A stretch of DNA of 64,000 bases, taken from an uncultured Woeseiaceae bacterium (GTDB lineage Bacteria; Pseudomonadota; Gammaproteobacteria; Steroidobacterales; Woeseiaceae). Shown here one piece after another: positions 18,280 to 26,417 of the stretch. The notes under the pieces were generated by a model that saw only the letters and a program-made list of their open reading frames with translations, ran no database searches and was not told the origin of the DNA. The stretch is from the NCBI GenBank assembly GCA_945788625.1, contig CALZMQ010000028.1, positions 1-64,000 on the forward strand, read 5' to 3'. How positions within the stretch are numbered: position 1 is the first letter of the stretch; each line of letters starts with the position of its first letter. A program made the position numbers and the translations under genes.

Positions 18280-19320
18280 TCAGCAGGTCGTCGGAAAATC
18301 GCAGCTGATGTCCATGTACGGATTGGACGTGTAGATATCGCTGAAGGCGCCGAGGCCGTCGAAGTATCTGCGTGCCAGTTTGGCGGGATCGAGCGCCAGC
18401 TCACCGCCGGGCAGCGTAGCACCGTCGTCGTGATCGTCCCAGGCCCAGGGCGCATGCGCGGCGTTGTCCTTGCCGTTGTCGCCTTTGAACGCGCCGAAGC
18501 TGGCAAAAGTCTGGGGGTCGTTTCGCCGGGACCACATGCCGCCCGGATCGAAGATGTTGACGAGCTTGTAAGCGACGTTCCGGTCATTAGGCCCGGAAGG
18601 TACCTCGGCGATTTCTGACGGAAAATAGACAACGCCGTCGCCACCTTCGATCTTCACGAACGGATGCGCCTTGAGGCCGTGCCCCTTCGCCTCTTGCGCC
18701 GTGACCGGGTGCAGTCCGCCGTCGAAAGCCTGCATGGTCAAGGTGCCATCTATGTCCTCGTCACCGTCCGTCAGCGGGCTGCCTTGTGGGGTGAACGAGA
18801 AGAAGTCGTTGTGAAACACGGTGACGATGCCCTCCAGGGTACCGAAATCATCATCAGCGAACACTACCGGGCGGCGAATGATCGCCAGGAGCCCTTCGAG
18901 GTCGTTTTCGTGTTTGTCGACGGCGCCGCACAGGAACACATCGCACCAGTCTCTTGGATGGTAGAACGCGTAGACGACATACCAGTGGGTACGTGTCCAG
19001 ACGACCGAATAATAGCCGTGCGCCGACAAAGGGAACCGGCTCGTATTCTCCCAATTGTCATCCGTGGCCCAGTTACCGTCGAAATCGATCGCGCTGATGA
19101 AATCGGAGTCCCCACCGAGCGCGTCGCCGCCGCTAACGTCGACGTCCTGGTGATGGATCGGCGCCCAGGTTGCGGCCAGTTTCCGATTGAAATCGAGAAA
19201 GCTCAGCCCCTTGATCAGTCCTTCGCAATTGGCGCCAAGCAGTGGCAGGCACACAAGCAACAGCAGCGGTGATCTGCAACGACGCACAAATGAGAACAGG
19301 AGTAAGGTCTTGTCGCTCAT
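18280..19320 (-). CDS. exported protein with HENDLEG motif
   Basis: A 346-residue protein with N-terminal hydrophobic signal (LLLLVCLPLLGANC), possibly lipidated at the Cys of GANC. The mature protein has THWYVVYAFYHPRDWCD followed by DKHENDLEGLLAII. Position and spacing resemble the His-Asp-Glu core of NLP/necrosis-factor and Vps62-type beta-sandwich proteins (GHRHDWE), but the similarity is distant and the call is tentative. It is rich in Asp and Gly with several short DGD/GDG turns that may bind calcium. Stand-alone gene, convergent with the ELWxxDGT gene. Confidence 0.65.
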   Translation of the reverse strand: MSDKTLLLFSFVRRCRSPLLLLVCLPLLGANCEGLIKGLSFLDFNRKLAATWAPIHHQDVDVSGGDALGGDSDFISAIDFDGNWATDDNWENTSRFPLSAHGYYSVVWTRTHWYVVYAFYHPRDWCDVFLCGAVDKHENDLEGLLAIIRRPVVFADDDFGTLEGIVTVFHNDFFSFTPQGSPLTDGDEDIDGTLTMQAFDGGLHPVTAQEAKGHGLKAHPFVKIEGGDGVVYFPSEIAEVPSGPNDRNVAYKLVNIFDPGGMWSRRNDPQTFASFGAFKGDNGKDNAAHAPWAWDDHDDGATLPGGELALDPAKLARRYFDGLGAFSDIYTSNPYMDISCDFPTTC

Positions 19321-19384
19321 ACCAAGTCCTCTTCAGCCACAGGTACATAGTGATCTCATCGGCGACGCCCGGCAAGCCGGCGAA

Positions 19385-20674
19385 CTAGAGGCGCTTGCAG
19401 TCCGAGGCAAGCAGCAGCTCGTTGAGGTCGTGATAGGTCAGGGCGTTCTTTCCCGTCGCGTCGGCGATCCTCTGCATGCGTGAGTAGATCGTGTTCGGGT
19501 GCACGGCTAGCTTTTCTGCCGCGCGCAGCACGTTCATGTTCGCGTCCGCGTAAGCCTCGAGCGTGCTTTTCAGCGAGCCACGCGCCTTCTTGTCGGCCGC
19601 GATAAAGTCGTTGGCCCACGCAGGCAACGCGGATTGCATCCGTTCTTCGGCCAGGCGCAACATCATCTTGCGTACCGGAATCTCCGAGTACAGCACCGCG
19701 CGATTGGAGACGTCGGCGAGGTCCAGTGCCAGCTTCGCTTCGTTGCGGGCATTCGGAATATATGACGTGGAGGGCGCGTCGCTACTGATACCGATCAGCA
19801 CGGCGTTACCCAATCTCAGCAAATGCGGCTTGACGCGCGACGCAAGGGCGGACTGTTGCAGTGTCCAGCCCGACAGTCGTCGCGTGGCGGACAGAACGGC
19901 AGTGGCGGTGTTGTCACGAATCGCGACCAGCGATCGAATCGGCAGCGCACTCAATGCAGCATTGAGCGAATCGACAAGGCGCTGCGCTCGTGCAGGGTTG
20001 TCCATCTCGCTGGCGTCCACAGGTTGCGCGACGGCAACGCAATAGGATTGCCGCTGCTCGAGGTAGCCGGATTTCCGCAACAGGCGCGCGACACGCCCGT
20101 CGGACTCGTCGTAGCCGCTCAACAGTACGTTCAGGAGCTCGGTACGCCGATCGCCTTCGACCTCCGCCAGCGTGCGGGTTCGGGCCACGTATTCCGAGGT
20201 CGCAATCGTGCTCACCCGGTCGGTGTACTCGATGGCGAAATCGGCGACGGTCGCCACCACGCGGCGAACCTGTGCGGAACGATCCGCGCTCGCGAGGGCC
20301 ACGTCCCGCAGCCATCGTGACAGCACTTTGTGACCGCATCGATAGGCATGCAGCGTGGCCTCGAGCGGGAATTTCTGCTCCGCCCGCAGGTGCGCGTGCT
20401 CCCGGACGAACCTGAAATCGCCGCTGCGGCCACCGCCGAACAGGCGGCGGATCTCGGCGATATGCTCGTCGGCATGCGCTGCGAGCTGCGGCAAAACGTC
20501 CGGGTTGGCCGAGGCCGAGAAAGCTGGAATTTCGGCCACGATGGTCTCGAGCAATTCCTGTTGCACGGCTTCGCCGGCCTTGCCCATTGCTTCTGCGGCA
20601 TCCGGAACGACGCCGCATTGCTCGAGCGAGCGTAGTGCGTCGGCCAGGGGTGTGTTCTGTCGCTCTGGAATCAC
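19385..20674 (-). CDS. PucR/CdaR-type helix-turn-helix regulator
   Basis: A 429-residue protein starting at GTG. The C-terminal 70 residues are a PucR-type helix-turn-helix: LKSTLEAYADANMNVLRAAE followed by KLAVHPNTIYSRMQRI. The long N-terminal region has a helical domain (RSGDFRFVREHAHLRAEQKF, then HAYRCGHKVLSRWL) and a central GGDEF-like sensory segment typical of the family. PucR/CdaR proteins activate catabolic genes in response to a ligand. It is divergent from the YCII-like gene at 20794, with a 9-base palindrome between them, so that gene is the probable target. Confidence 0.85.
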   Translation of the reverse strand: MIPERQNTPLADALRSLEQCGVVPDAAEAMGKAGEAVQQELLETIVAEIPAFSASANPDVLPQLAAHADEHIAEIRRLFGGGRSGDFRFVREHAHLRAEQKFPLEATLHAYRCGHKVLSRWLRDVALASADRSAQVRRVVATVADFAIEYTDRVSTIATSEYVARTRTLAEVEGDRRTELLNVLLSGYDESDGRVARLLRKSGYLEQRQSYCVAVAQPVDASEMDNPARAQRLVDSLNAALSALPIRSLVAIRDNTATAVLSATRRLSGWTLQQSALASRVKPHLLRLGNAVLIGISSDAPSTSYIPNARNEAKLALDLADVSNRAVLYSEIPVRKMMLRLAEERMQSALPAWANDFIAADKKARGSLKSTLEAYADANMNVLRAAEKLAVHPNTIYSRMQRIADATGKNALTYHDLNELLLASDCKRL

Positions 20675-20741
20675 AGAAAATGTGTAGTTTGCACAATAAT
20701 ATGGTGAATATTGCGGTAATTCGCCTGATGATTGTAGTAAA

Positions 20742-20762
20742 AAATAGAGATATTCTCTATTT
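20742..20762. promoter_or_regulatory. 9-base palindrome between the PucR-like and YCII-like genes
   Basis: AAATAGAGA-TAT-TCTCTATTT is a perfect inverted repeat with a 3-base centre, 31 bases before the ATG at 20794. The surrounding 120 bases are strongly AT-rich. Position suggests an operator at or just after the YCII-like promoter, a good candidate for the divergent PucR-type regulator. Confidence 0.55.
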
Positions 20763-20793
20763 CCATTTTAATCATAGGCGAAGGAGAGGGCAC

Positions 20794-21108
20794 ATGTCGA
20801 AGTTCCTGTTCGTGTATCACGGCGGCAGCAAGCCGGAAACTGAAGAAGCGGTCACCGAGGTGATGAACGCCTGGGGCGAGTGGTTCGGTTCGATGGGATC
20901 GGCTGTTGTAGACGGCGGTAACCCGGTCGGCATTTCGAGCACGGTCAATAGCGACGGCTCGGTCTCGGATAATGGCGGCGCGAACCCCGCCAGCGGCTAC
21001 AGCCTGATCGAAGCTGCCGACATTGACGATGCCCTCGCCAAGGCCAGGGCTTGCCCAATTCTGTCGGCCGGCGGCTCCGTGGAGGTCGCCGAAGCGTTCG
21101 ATATGTAG
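20794..21108 (+). CDS. YCII-related small protein
   Basis: A 104-residue protein. ATG 20794 has AAGGAGAGGG 4-13 bases upstream; the longer frame crosses the AT-rich promoter and is not the start. MSKFLFVYHGGSKPETEEAV, then MNAWGEWFGSMGSAVVDGGNPV and IEAADIDDALAKARACPIL match the DGPF/YCII-like ferredoxin-fold pattern, including the conserved His near the N-terminus. Roles in this family are poorly known; some act as small hydrolases. Likely regulated by the divergent PucR-type protein. It converges with the kinase gene at 21113. Confidence 0.8.
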   Translation: MSKFLFVYHGGSKPETEEAVTEVMNAWGEWFGSMGSAVVDGGNPVGISSTVNSDGSVSDNGGANPASGYSLIEAADIDDALAKARACPILSAGGSVEVAEAFDM

Positions 21109-21112
21109 GCGG

Positions 21113-23791
21113 TTATCGAGCCTGGCCGGACAGATTGCGAAGACGCTCCAACGCCCGGGTCGCACGCTGCTGGCGGCGCCCGGGCTTGCGGTTGAGCGTC
21201 TCGAGACTTTGCAGCAACAGCGGTTCGGCTTCGTCGTACAGGCCCAGGCGCGTCAAGGTATCGGCATATTCCACGCGCGTCGCCGCAACGCCCTCATGTT
21301 CGGGCGGGTAGTCTGCTTCACGAATAGCAAGCGCGCGCCCGAGCAAAGTCTCCGCCTCGGCCAGGTGGCCCGTCGTGTTAAGCACCGCCCCGAGTTCGGT
21401 CAGGGCAGATGCCGTGTACTGATGATTATCGTCGAGCGCCTGATCGAAGATGACCAGGGCCCCGCGAAGCATCTCCTCGGCAGCGGCCAGTTCCTCTTTG
21501 TCATGCAATAGCATGCCGAGTACCGTCATGTCGTAGCCGACCAGCGGATGGTCTCCGCCGCGCGTCTCGACGTGCAACGACAATGCATCACGAATGGCTC
21601 GCTCCGCATTGTCATAGTCGCCCGTATCGTGCAGCAGGGACCCCTGAATGACCAGCGTCGTGGCCACGAGATCGTGTTTTTCGCCGAGAATGCGTCGCGT
21701 CGCGTCGAGAGCCTGATGCAGGGTCTGGTCGGCCGCTACCAGGTCCCCCTTGGATCGCTGCAGCACACCGAGATTTTGCAGGTAGTAGGCCATCAGGAAG
21801 TGATCCGGGCCTTCGGTGTTCGTGACGATCTCAATCGCCTCTCGCAACAATTCCTCGGTTCTGTCGAGATCGCCATTGACCTGCATAATTCGAGCCAGCG
21901 CGCTTTTCGACTCGGCGAATTCTATGCCGTGCTCGGAACCCAGTTGCGCGTAGATTTCAAGGCTCGACTGGATGGTCGATTCCGCCTCATCGAGTTGTCC
22001 TGTCGCGAGGTGGACTTCCGCGAGGTTGAAGAGGTTCTTTGCGACTTGTGGCGAGCCTGGTCCATTTTCCTTCAGATTGATGGCAAGCGAACTGCGCAAT
22101 AATTCGCTGGCGCGCTGGTATTGAGCGATCCGGATTAGTACCTCTGCCAGGTCGTTCTTTGCCGCCGCAACACTTGGGTGGTTTTCGCCATCAGTCTGCT
22201 GTCGCAGCTGTAGCGCCTGCTCCAGCATCTCGAGCGAGCGTGGGTATTCACCGAGGTTGTAATAGACCCGGCCGATTGTTCCCATGAGTGTCGATTGAAT
22301 CTCGGGGCGATCGCCCAGATCACGGCGAATCCGGCTCGCGCCCGTCGAGAGTATTTCGTCCGCGGTTACGCGTGCACCACGAGCCTGGGCCGGGTCCTGC
22401 GCCATGAAGATATCTTCGAGAAACTGTGACACTTCCTGCGCTGTATCGCGCTCTTTCACGACAACCCGGTTTTGTATCGTCAGCGCCACGGTGAATGAAA
22501 TGAGCATTGCGACAACCAGCGCGGATGCCGTAACAGCCGCGTAGTGGCGGCGCATGAACTTACCGGTACGGTAACGCCAGGAATCTGCCCGCGCGACGAT
22601 CGGCCTGGACTTGAGATGCAGATCGATATCGTCTGCCAGCGCGCTGACAGATCGATAGCGGCGCTCGGGCTCCTTGCGCAGCGTATTCAGGATGATCGTG
22701 TCCAGGTCGCCGCGCAGACGGCGCTGCAGACGTTCGAAGGTCGAATTGCGATTGCTCGAAATGTCAGCGAGTAACTGCTGCGCTGCCATATCGCCGCGGG
22801 CTGCGTGTTTTTCCTGCTCGAGGCGCAGGCTCGGGCGCACGGCGTCCGCCGAGCAGATTATTCGTGCGGCCTCGCCGGGTGTCATGTCGTCCGTCGCAAG
22901 CGCGCGCGTTCCGGTCAACAAAAGGTACAGGAGCATGCCGAGCGCGTAGGTGTCCGTCGCCGTCGTGACGGCGTTTCCCAGCAGTTGCTCGGGTGCGGCG
23001 GATGCAGGCGTCATGATGACAGCGCCTTCGCGCGTGAGGCCGTCGGTTGCCGTGCCCTGCGTGTCTGTCAGTTTCGCGATACCGAAGTCGAGTAACTTCG
23101 GTGTGCCGTCGTCGGTAACGAGAATATTCGCCGCCTTGATGTCGCGGTGAATGATCAGGTTCTGGTGTGCGTAGTGCACTGCGGCGCATATGGTCTGGAA
23201 CAGTTGCAGCCGCTCGACTACGCTGAGCTTGTTGCGGTCGCAATAGGTATCGATGCGCACGCCGTCGATGTATTCCATAACGAGGTACGGAACACCGTCT
23301 GCGGTTGTGCCGCCGTCAAACAGGCGTGCGATGTTCGGGTGATCGAGATCGGCGAGAATCTGCCGCTCGTTCTTCAGGCGCATCTCGACCTGCGGATCGA
23401 CGAGGCGATGCCGGCCGAGCTTGATGGCGACCTGTTGATCGAAGTGCTCGTCGGCCCTTTGCGCGAGATACACCATGCCCATGCCGCCGGAGCCGAGCAA
23501 GCGCTCGACGCGATACGGGCCGATCATCTCGCCCTTCATCTGATCGGCCCGTGAAGCGTCATCGCCGAAAGCGCGGCTCATCGTTTCGACGATGGTTTCC
23601 GCAATCGATTCCTCGACCGTCGTGTCGATGTCGAGCAACGCGTAAACATAGTCGCGAAGTTCCTCGTCGTCGACGCATTCACGGTCGAGAAACTCGGCGC
23701 GCTCGGCCGCATCCATTCCGGAGGCCTGTTCGAAGAGCACCTCGATCCTCGACCAGCGTTCCGGACTCAGTTCAATCGTCTTTGAGTTCAT
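21113..23791 (-). CDS. Ser/Thr protein kinase with C-terminal TPR repeats
   Basis: An 892-residue membrane protein. Residues 70-345 form a Hanks-type kinase: glycine loop LGSGGMGMVYLAQR, catalytic lysine in VAIKLG, HRDIKAANIL catalytic loop and LLDFGIAK for the DFG. All key residues are present, so it should be active. A membrane segment lies near 410 (ASALVVAMLISFTVALTI). From about 500 to 880 there are TPR-like repeats (e.g. EYPRSLEMLEQALQLRQQTD), probably periplasmic. It overlaps the sigma-factor stop by 20 bases and is translationally coupled to it. Confidence 0.9.
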   Translation of the reverse strand: MNSKTIELSPERWSRIEVLFEQASGMDAAERAEFLDRECVDDEELRDYVYALLDIDTTVEESIAETIVETMSRAFGDDASRADQMKGEMIGPYRVERLLGSGGMGMVYLAQRADEHFDQQVAIKLGRHRLVDPQVEMRLKNERQILADLDHPNIARLFDGGTTADGVPYLVMEYIDGVRIDTYCDRNKLSVVERLQLFQTICAAVHYAHQNLIIHRDIKAANILVTDDGTPKLLDFGIAKLTDTQGTATDGLTREGAVIMTPASAAPEQLLGNAVTTATDTYALGMLLYLLLTGTRALATDDMTPGEAARIICSADAVRPSLRLEQEKHAARGDMAAQQLLADISSNRNSTFERLQRRLRGDLDTIILNTLRKEPERRYRSVSALADDIDLHLKSRPIVARADSWRYRTGKFMRRHYAAVTASALVVAMLISFTVALTIQNRVVVKERDTAQEVSQFLEDIFMAQDPAQARGARVTADEILSTGASRIRRDLGDRPEIQSTLMGTIGRVYYNLGEYPRSLEMLEQALQLRQQTDGENHPSVAAAKNDLAEVLIRIAQYQRASELLRSSLAINLKENGPGSPQVAKNLFNLAEVHLATGQLDEAESTIQSSLEIYAQLGSEHGIEFAESKSALARIMQVNGDLDRTEELLREAIEIVTNTEGPDHFLMAYYLQNLGVLQRSKGDLVAADQTLHQALDATRRILGEKHDLVATTLVIQGSLLHDTGDYDNAERAIRDALSLHVETRGGDHPLVGYDMTVLGMLLHDKEELAAAEEMLRGALVIFDQALDDNHQYTASALTELGAVLNTTGHLAEAETLLGRALAIREADYPPEHEGVAATRVEYADTLTRLGLYDEAEPLLLQSLETLNRKPGRRQQRATRALERLRNLSGQAR

Positions 23792-24329
23792 TTGCCAACC
23801 ATGCCTTGGCCAGGCGCATGTCCCTGTCGACAGTGGCGACGGATATGTCCAACGCTCTCGCGGTCTCCTCGGATGTCATGCCACCGAAGTAGCGCAACAC
23901 GACGATATCGCTTTTACGCGCATCGAAGACGGCGAGTCTCTCCAGCGCGTCGTCAAGGTCCACGATGTCCGTCGAAGCAAAAGCGGACACGCGCTCCTCG
24001 TGCAGGGTCACCGGTGCAGCACCGCTGCCGCGTTTCTGGCTTCTGCGCGCACGGCCGTAATCGGTAAGTATGCGGCGCATGGTGCGCGCGGCGAGGGCGA
24101 AAAAATGCGCCCGATCATTGAACGACAGGTCCGCGCCGGCCATTCGCTCGAAAGCCTCGTTCACCAGTGCCGTGGCCTGTAGCGTGTGTCCGCTCCGCTC
24201 GGATTTCAGGTGTCTTGCCGCAATGCGGCGCAGATCGTCGTAGATCATCGGCGTCAACTGGTCGAGCGCCGCGGCGTCGCCGGAGCGCCAGTCTCGCAGA
24301 AGCGTCGTTACGGTGGGTGCGGACGTCAT
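23772..24329 (-). CDS. ECF-like sigma factor of the kinase-coupled type
   Basis: A 185-residue protein from ATG 24329 (MTSAPTVTTLLRDWRSGD); an upstream extension is not needed. Region 2 is visible as HTLQATALVNEAFERM with AARTMRRILTDYGRAR, and region 4 as LAVFDARKSDIVVLRYFGGM then SEETARALDISVATVDRDM. The pattern matches the family often annotated TIGR02999, whose members commonly neighbour Ser/Thr kinases. It overlaps the kinase gene by 20 bases. The kinase may control the sigma factor by phosphorylation, as proposed for similar pairs. Confidence 0.88.
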   Translation of the reverse strand: MTSAPTVTTLLRDWRSGDAAALDQLTPMIYDDLRRIAARHLKSERSGHTLQATALVNEAFERMAGADLSFNDRAHFFALAARTMRRILTDYGRARRSQKRGSGAAPVTLHEERVSAFASTDIVDLDDALERLAVFDARKSDIVVLRYFGGMTSEETARALDISVATVDRDMRLAKAWLANELKDD

Positions 24330-24422
24330 AAGCGCATGTCGGAGTCGAGCTGCCGGTCTTTCTTGATAACAAATCAGCCCAGCTACCGCAATGACCTTCG
24401 CCTTAGACCGGTTGCTGGCCAA

Positions 24423-24440
24423 TAGAGGGTCCACCCTCTA
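24423..24440. promoter_or_regulatory. 18-base perfect palindrome in the divergent space
   Basis: TAGAGGGT-CC-ACCCTCTA pairs perfectly over 8 bases each side. It is 94 bases before the sigma factor start and 46 bases before the small membrane gene at 24486. It could be an operator shared by both genes. No T-run follows, so a terminator is unlikely. Confidence 0.45.
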
Positions 24441-24485
24441 GACTGAGCGTGACACCATTGCCAACCAACAATAAGGAGCCGAAAA

Positions 24486-24665
24486 ATGGCCGAAGGAAGC
24501 ACACCACCACCATGGCAGACCCTGCTCGCCGCCGCTGCGGGTGGCGCCGCGGGCGCACTGCTCGGGGTCGTTGCCGCCAGCACGCTGACTGGTGACGGGG
24601 ACGACGGCGACTCGCAAGCGGCAAACGAGGCTACGCAAACAGAGGTCGTCGCCGAAGAACGCTGA
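24486..24665 (+). CDS. 59-residue membrane protein
   Basis: A 59-residue frame with AAGGAG placed 8 bases before the ATG. Residues 12-32 (TLLAAAAGGAAGALLGVVAA) form one hydrophobic glycine/alanine-rich segment, followed by a strongly acidic tail (GDGDDGDSQAANEATQTEV). It thus looks like a single-pass membrane protein with an acidic exposed tail. It is divergent from the sigma factor and shares the palindrome at 24423. It may belong to the kinase/sigma regulon. No family recognised. Confidence 0.55.
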   Translation: MAEGSTPPPWQTLLAAAAGGAAGALLGVVAASTLTGDGDDGDSQAANEATQTEVVAEER

Positions 24666-25180
24666 CGGCCAGCATATGCGCGAATACGGCGTGAGGGCTT
24701 TTGCGCGTCATTTCCGCTTATCCCAGTGACTGCACTCCGTTCGAGTGTTGCCCGGGGACTATGCGGAACAAAAAAGACAAACGTTACTTCGTCGTTGATC
24801 ACGCCAACAAAAAGGCCGATCAGCGCTGCGCGAACCCGAACCGTATTTCGTTGAGGAAGGCAAAGGGTTCTCGCCTGCTGCTGCCGAAATTACGGCCTGA
24901 CAGCGTCGGGAACGAGGACAACTAGAAACTGCGCAAACCGCCTGCGTGACGCGCCGACGACACGGTTGCGCGTGAAACCGTTTCGCTGCGGCGCGGCGCC
25001 GCAGATGTTCGTGCGCATGACGTAATGGCTCCGATCGACGAGCACCCTGCTCGCGTCCGAAACCAGGCGCCTCATCAAACGCATATGCTGCGGCCAAGAC
25101 CGACTTCGGCAAGCCGCGATTGTCGGCAGTATTGATTGATGCCAAACTAGCCCGGCAGCGCCTGAAGAGGGGTAAGAAGC
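24666..25180. other. 515-base gap without a convincing gene
   Basis: An in-frame stretch at 24701-24925 lacks a ribosome site and has no recognisable family. A perfect GC-rich hairpin (CTGCGGCG, loop CGG, CGCCGCAG) lies at 24986-25004. The right end (about 25150-25180) carries the ribosome site of the cfa-like gene. I see no tRNA or repeat. Confidence 0.5.
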
Positions 25181-26413
25181 ATGGATGTAGAGACCAGCCG
25201 CAACCTCGCCGAGTCCGATTTTGACCGTCGCCTTGTTCAGAGGTTGATGAGATACGTCGGAAACCCGCACATCTCAATCCGACTCTGGAACGGGGATGAA
25301 TTCCAGGTAACCGAGGCTCCTCCGGTTGCTTGCATGCATATTCGCGAGCGACGTGCGATATTCGAAATGTTGCGCACATCGTCTGTGGGTTTTGGCGAGT
25401 GTTACAGCAAGGGACTCATCGACGTCGACGGGGATTTCCTGGCTTTCATCAACGAGACCACCCGCGCTTACACCCGTAAACGCGCCCGCAGCTATTACGG
25501 GCCGAAGACTCGGTCCTTACTGTATGCCTTACGCCCCAATACGCCAGTGCGTTCGCGGCATAACGTACATCATCACTATGACCTCGGAAACGATTTCTAC
25601 AGGCTGTGGCTGGACGAGCGCATGGTATACACCTGTGCGTACTATGACACCCCTGAGGCGACGCTGGCCGAGGCGCAGGTGGCGAAACTCGAACACGTAT
25701 GCCGAAAACTGAAACTACTGCCCGGGCAGACGGTCATCGAAGCGGGTTGCGGCTGGGGTGCCCTGGCCCTGCATATGGCCGAGCATCATGACGTCAACGT
25801 CATTGCCTATAACAATTCCACGGAGCAGGTTGCGTACGCCAGGGAACAGGCCCTGGCGAAGGGAGTGGACGATCGCGTGTCGTTCGTTCTCGACGATTAT
25901 CGAAGCATCGACCAACGATGCGATGCGTTCGTATCGGTCGGCATGCTCGAGCATGTCGGGCTCGCGAATTTCAGTACATTGGGAGCGATCGTCAAACGCT
26001 GCCTCAAACCGGACGGGCTGGGCCTGATTCATTCGATCACCCGCAGCCATTCAGACAAAACCGATCCGTGGATCGTCAAGCACATCTTCCCGGGGGGCCA
26101 CATTCCGAGCCTCAGAGAAATGATGGCCGTATTCGAACCGCAGCGGTTCTCGATCCTGGACGTTGAGAACCTGCGTCTTCACTATGCGCGTACCTGCGCG
26201 ACATGGCTGCAGAATTTCGAGGCGGCCGCCGATACCGTTCGGGACATGTACAGCGAGGAGTTCGTGCGCATGTGGCGCCTGTATCTCGGCGGATCGTCGG
26301 CCGGTTTCCAGTCCGGCACGCTGCAGCTTCACCAGGTCCTGTTCGCCCCCTACGGCAATAACGATGTGCCGTTGACACGCGAATACCAGTATTCGGACAG
26401 CAAGGGGACTTAA
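25181..26413 (+). CDS. cyclopropane-fatty-acyl-phospholipid synthase-like methyltransferase
   Basis: A 410-residue protein of the Cfa family, slightly longer than E. coli Cfa (382). The SAM site is EAGCGWGALALHMAEH; upstream is the family segment HHHYDLGNDFYRLWLDERM, and the Tyr-rich YTCAYYDTPEATL follows. The catalytic-site signature SVGMLEHVG and the later HIFPGGHIPSLREMM are present. The reaction is transfer of a methyl group from S-adenosylmethionine to a double bond in a membrane lipid acyl chain. The ATG has GAGGGGTAAGAAG upstream. It runs 5 bases before a reductase gene, so a two-step lipid modification is plausible. A mycolic-acid-type methyltransferase is the alternative. Confidence 0.88.
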   Translation: MDVETSRNLAESDFDRRLVQRLMRYVGNPHISIRLWNGDEFQVTEAPPVACMHIRERRAIFEMLRTSSVGFGECYSKGLIDVDGDFLAFINETTRAYTRKRARSYYGPKTRSLLYALRPNTPVRSRHNVHHHYDLGNDFYRLWLDERMVYTCAYYDTPEATLAEAQVAKLEHVCRKLKLLPGQTVIEAGCGWGALALHMAEHHDVNVIAYNNSTEQVAYAREQALAKGVDDRVSFVLDDYRSIDQRCDAFVSVGMLEHVGLANFSTLGAIVKRCLKPDGLGLIHSITRSHSDKTDPWIVKHIFPGGHIPSLREMMAVFEPQRFSILDVENLRLHYARTCATWLQNFEAAADTVRDMYSEEFVRMWRLYLGGSSAGFQSGTLQLHQVLFAPYGNNDVPLTREYQYSDSKGT

Positions 26414-26417
26414 CGAC

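Noticed and set aside
24701..24925. 74-codon frame after the small membrane gene
   Set aside because: No ribosome site, no family, and composition not protein-like throughout.
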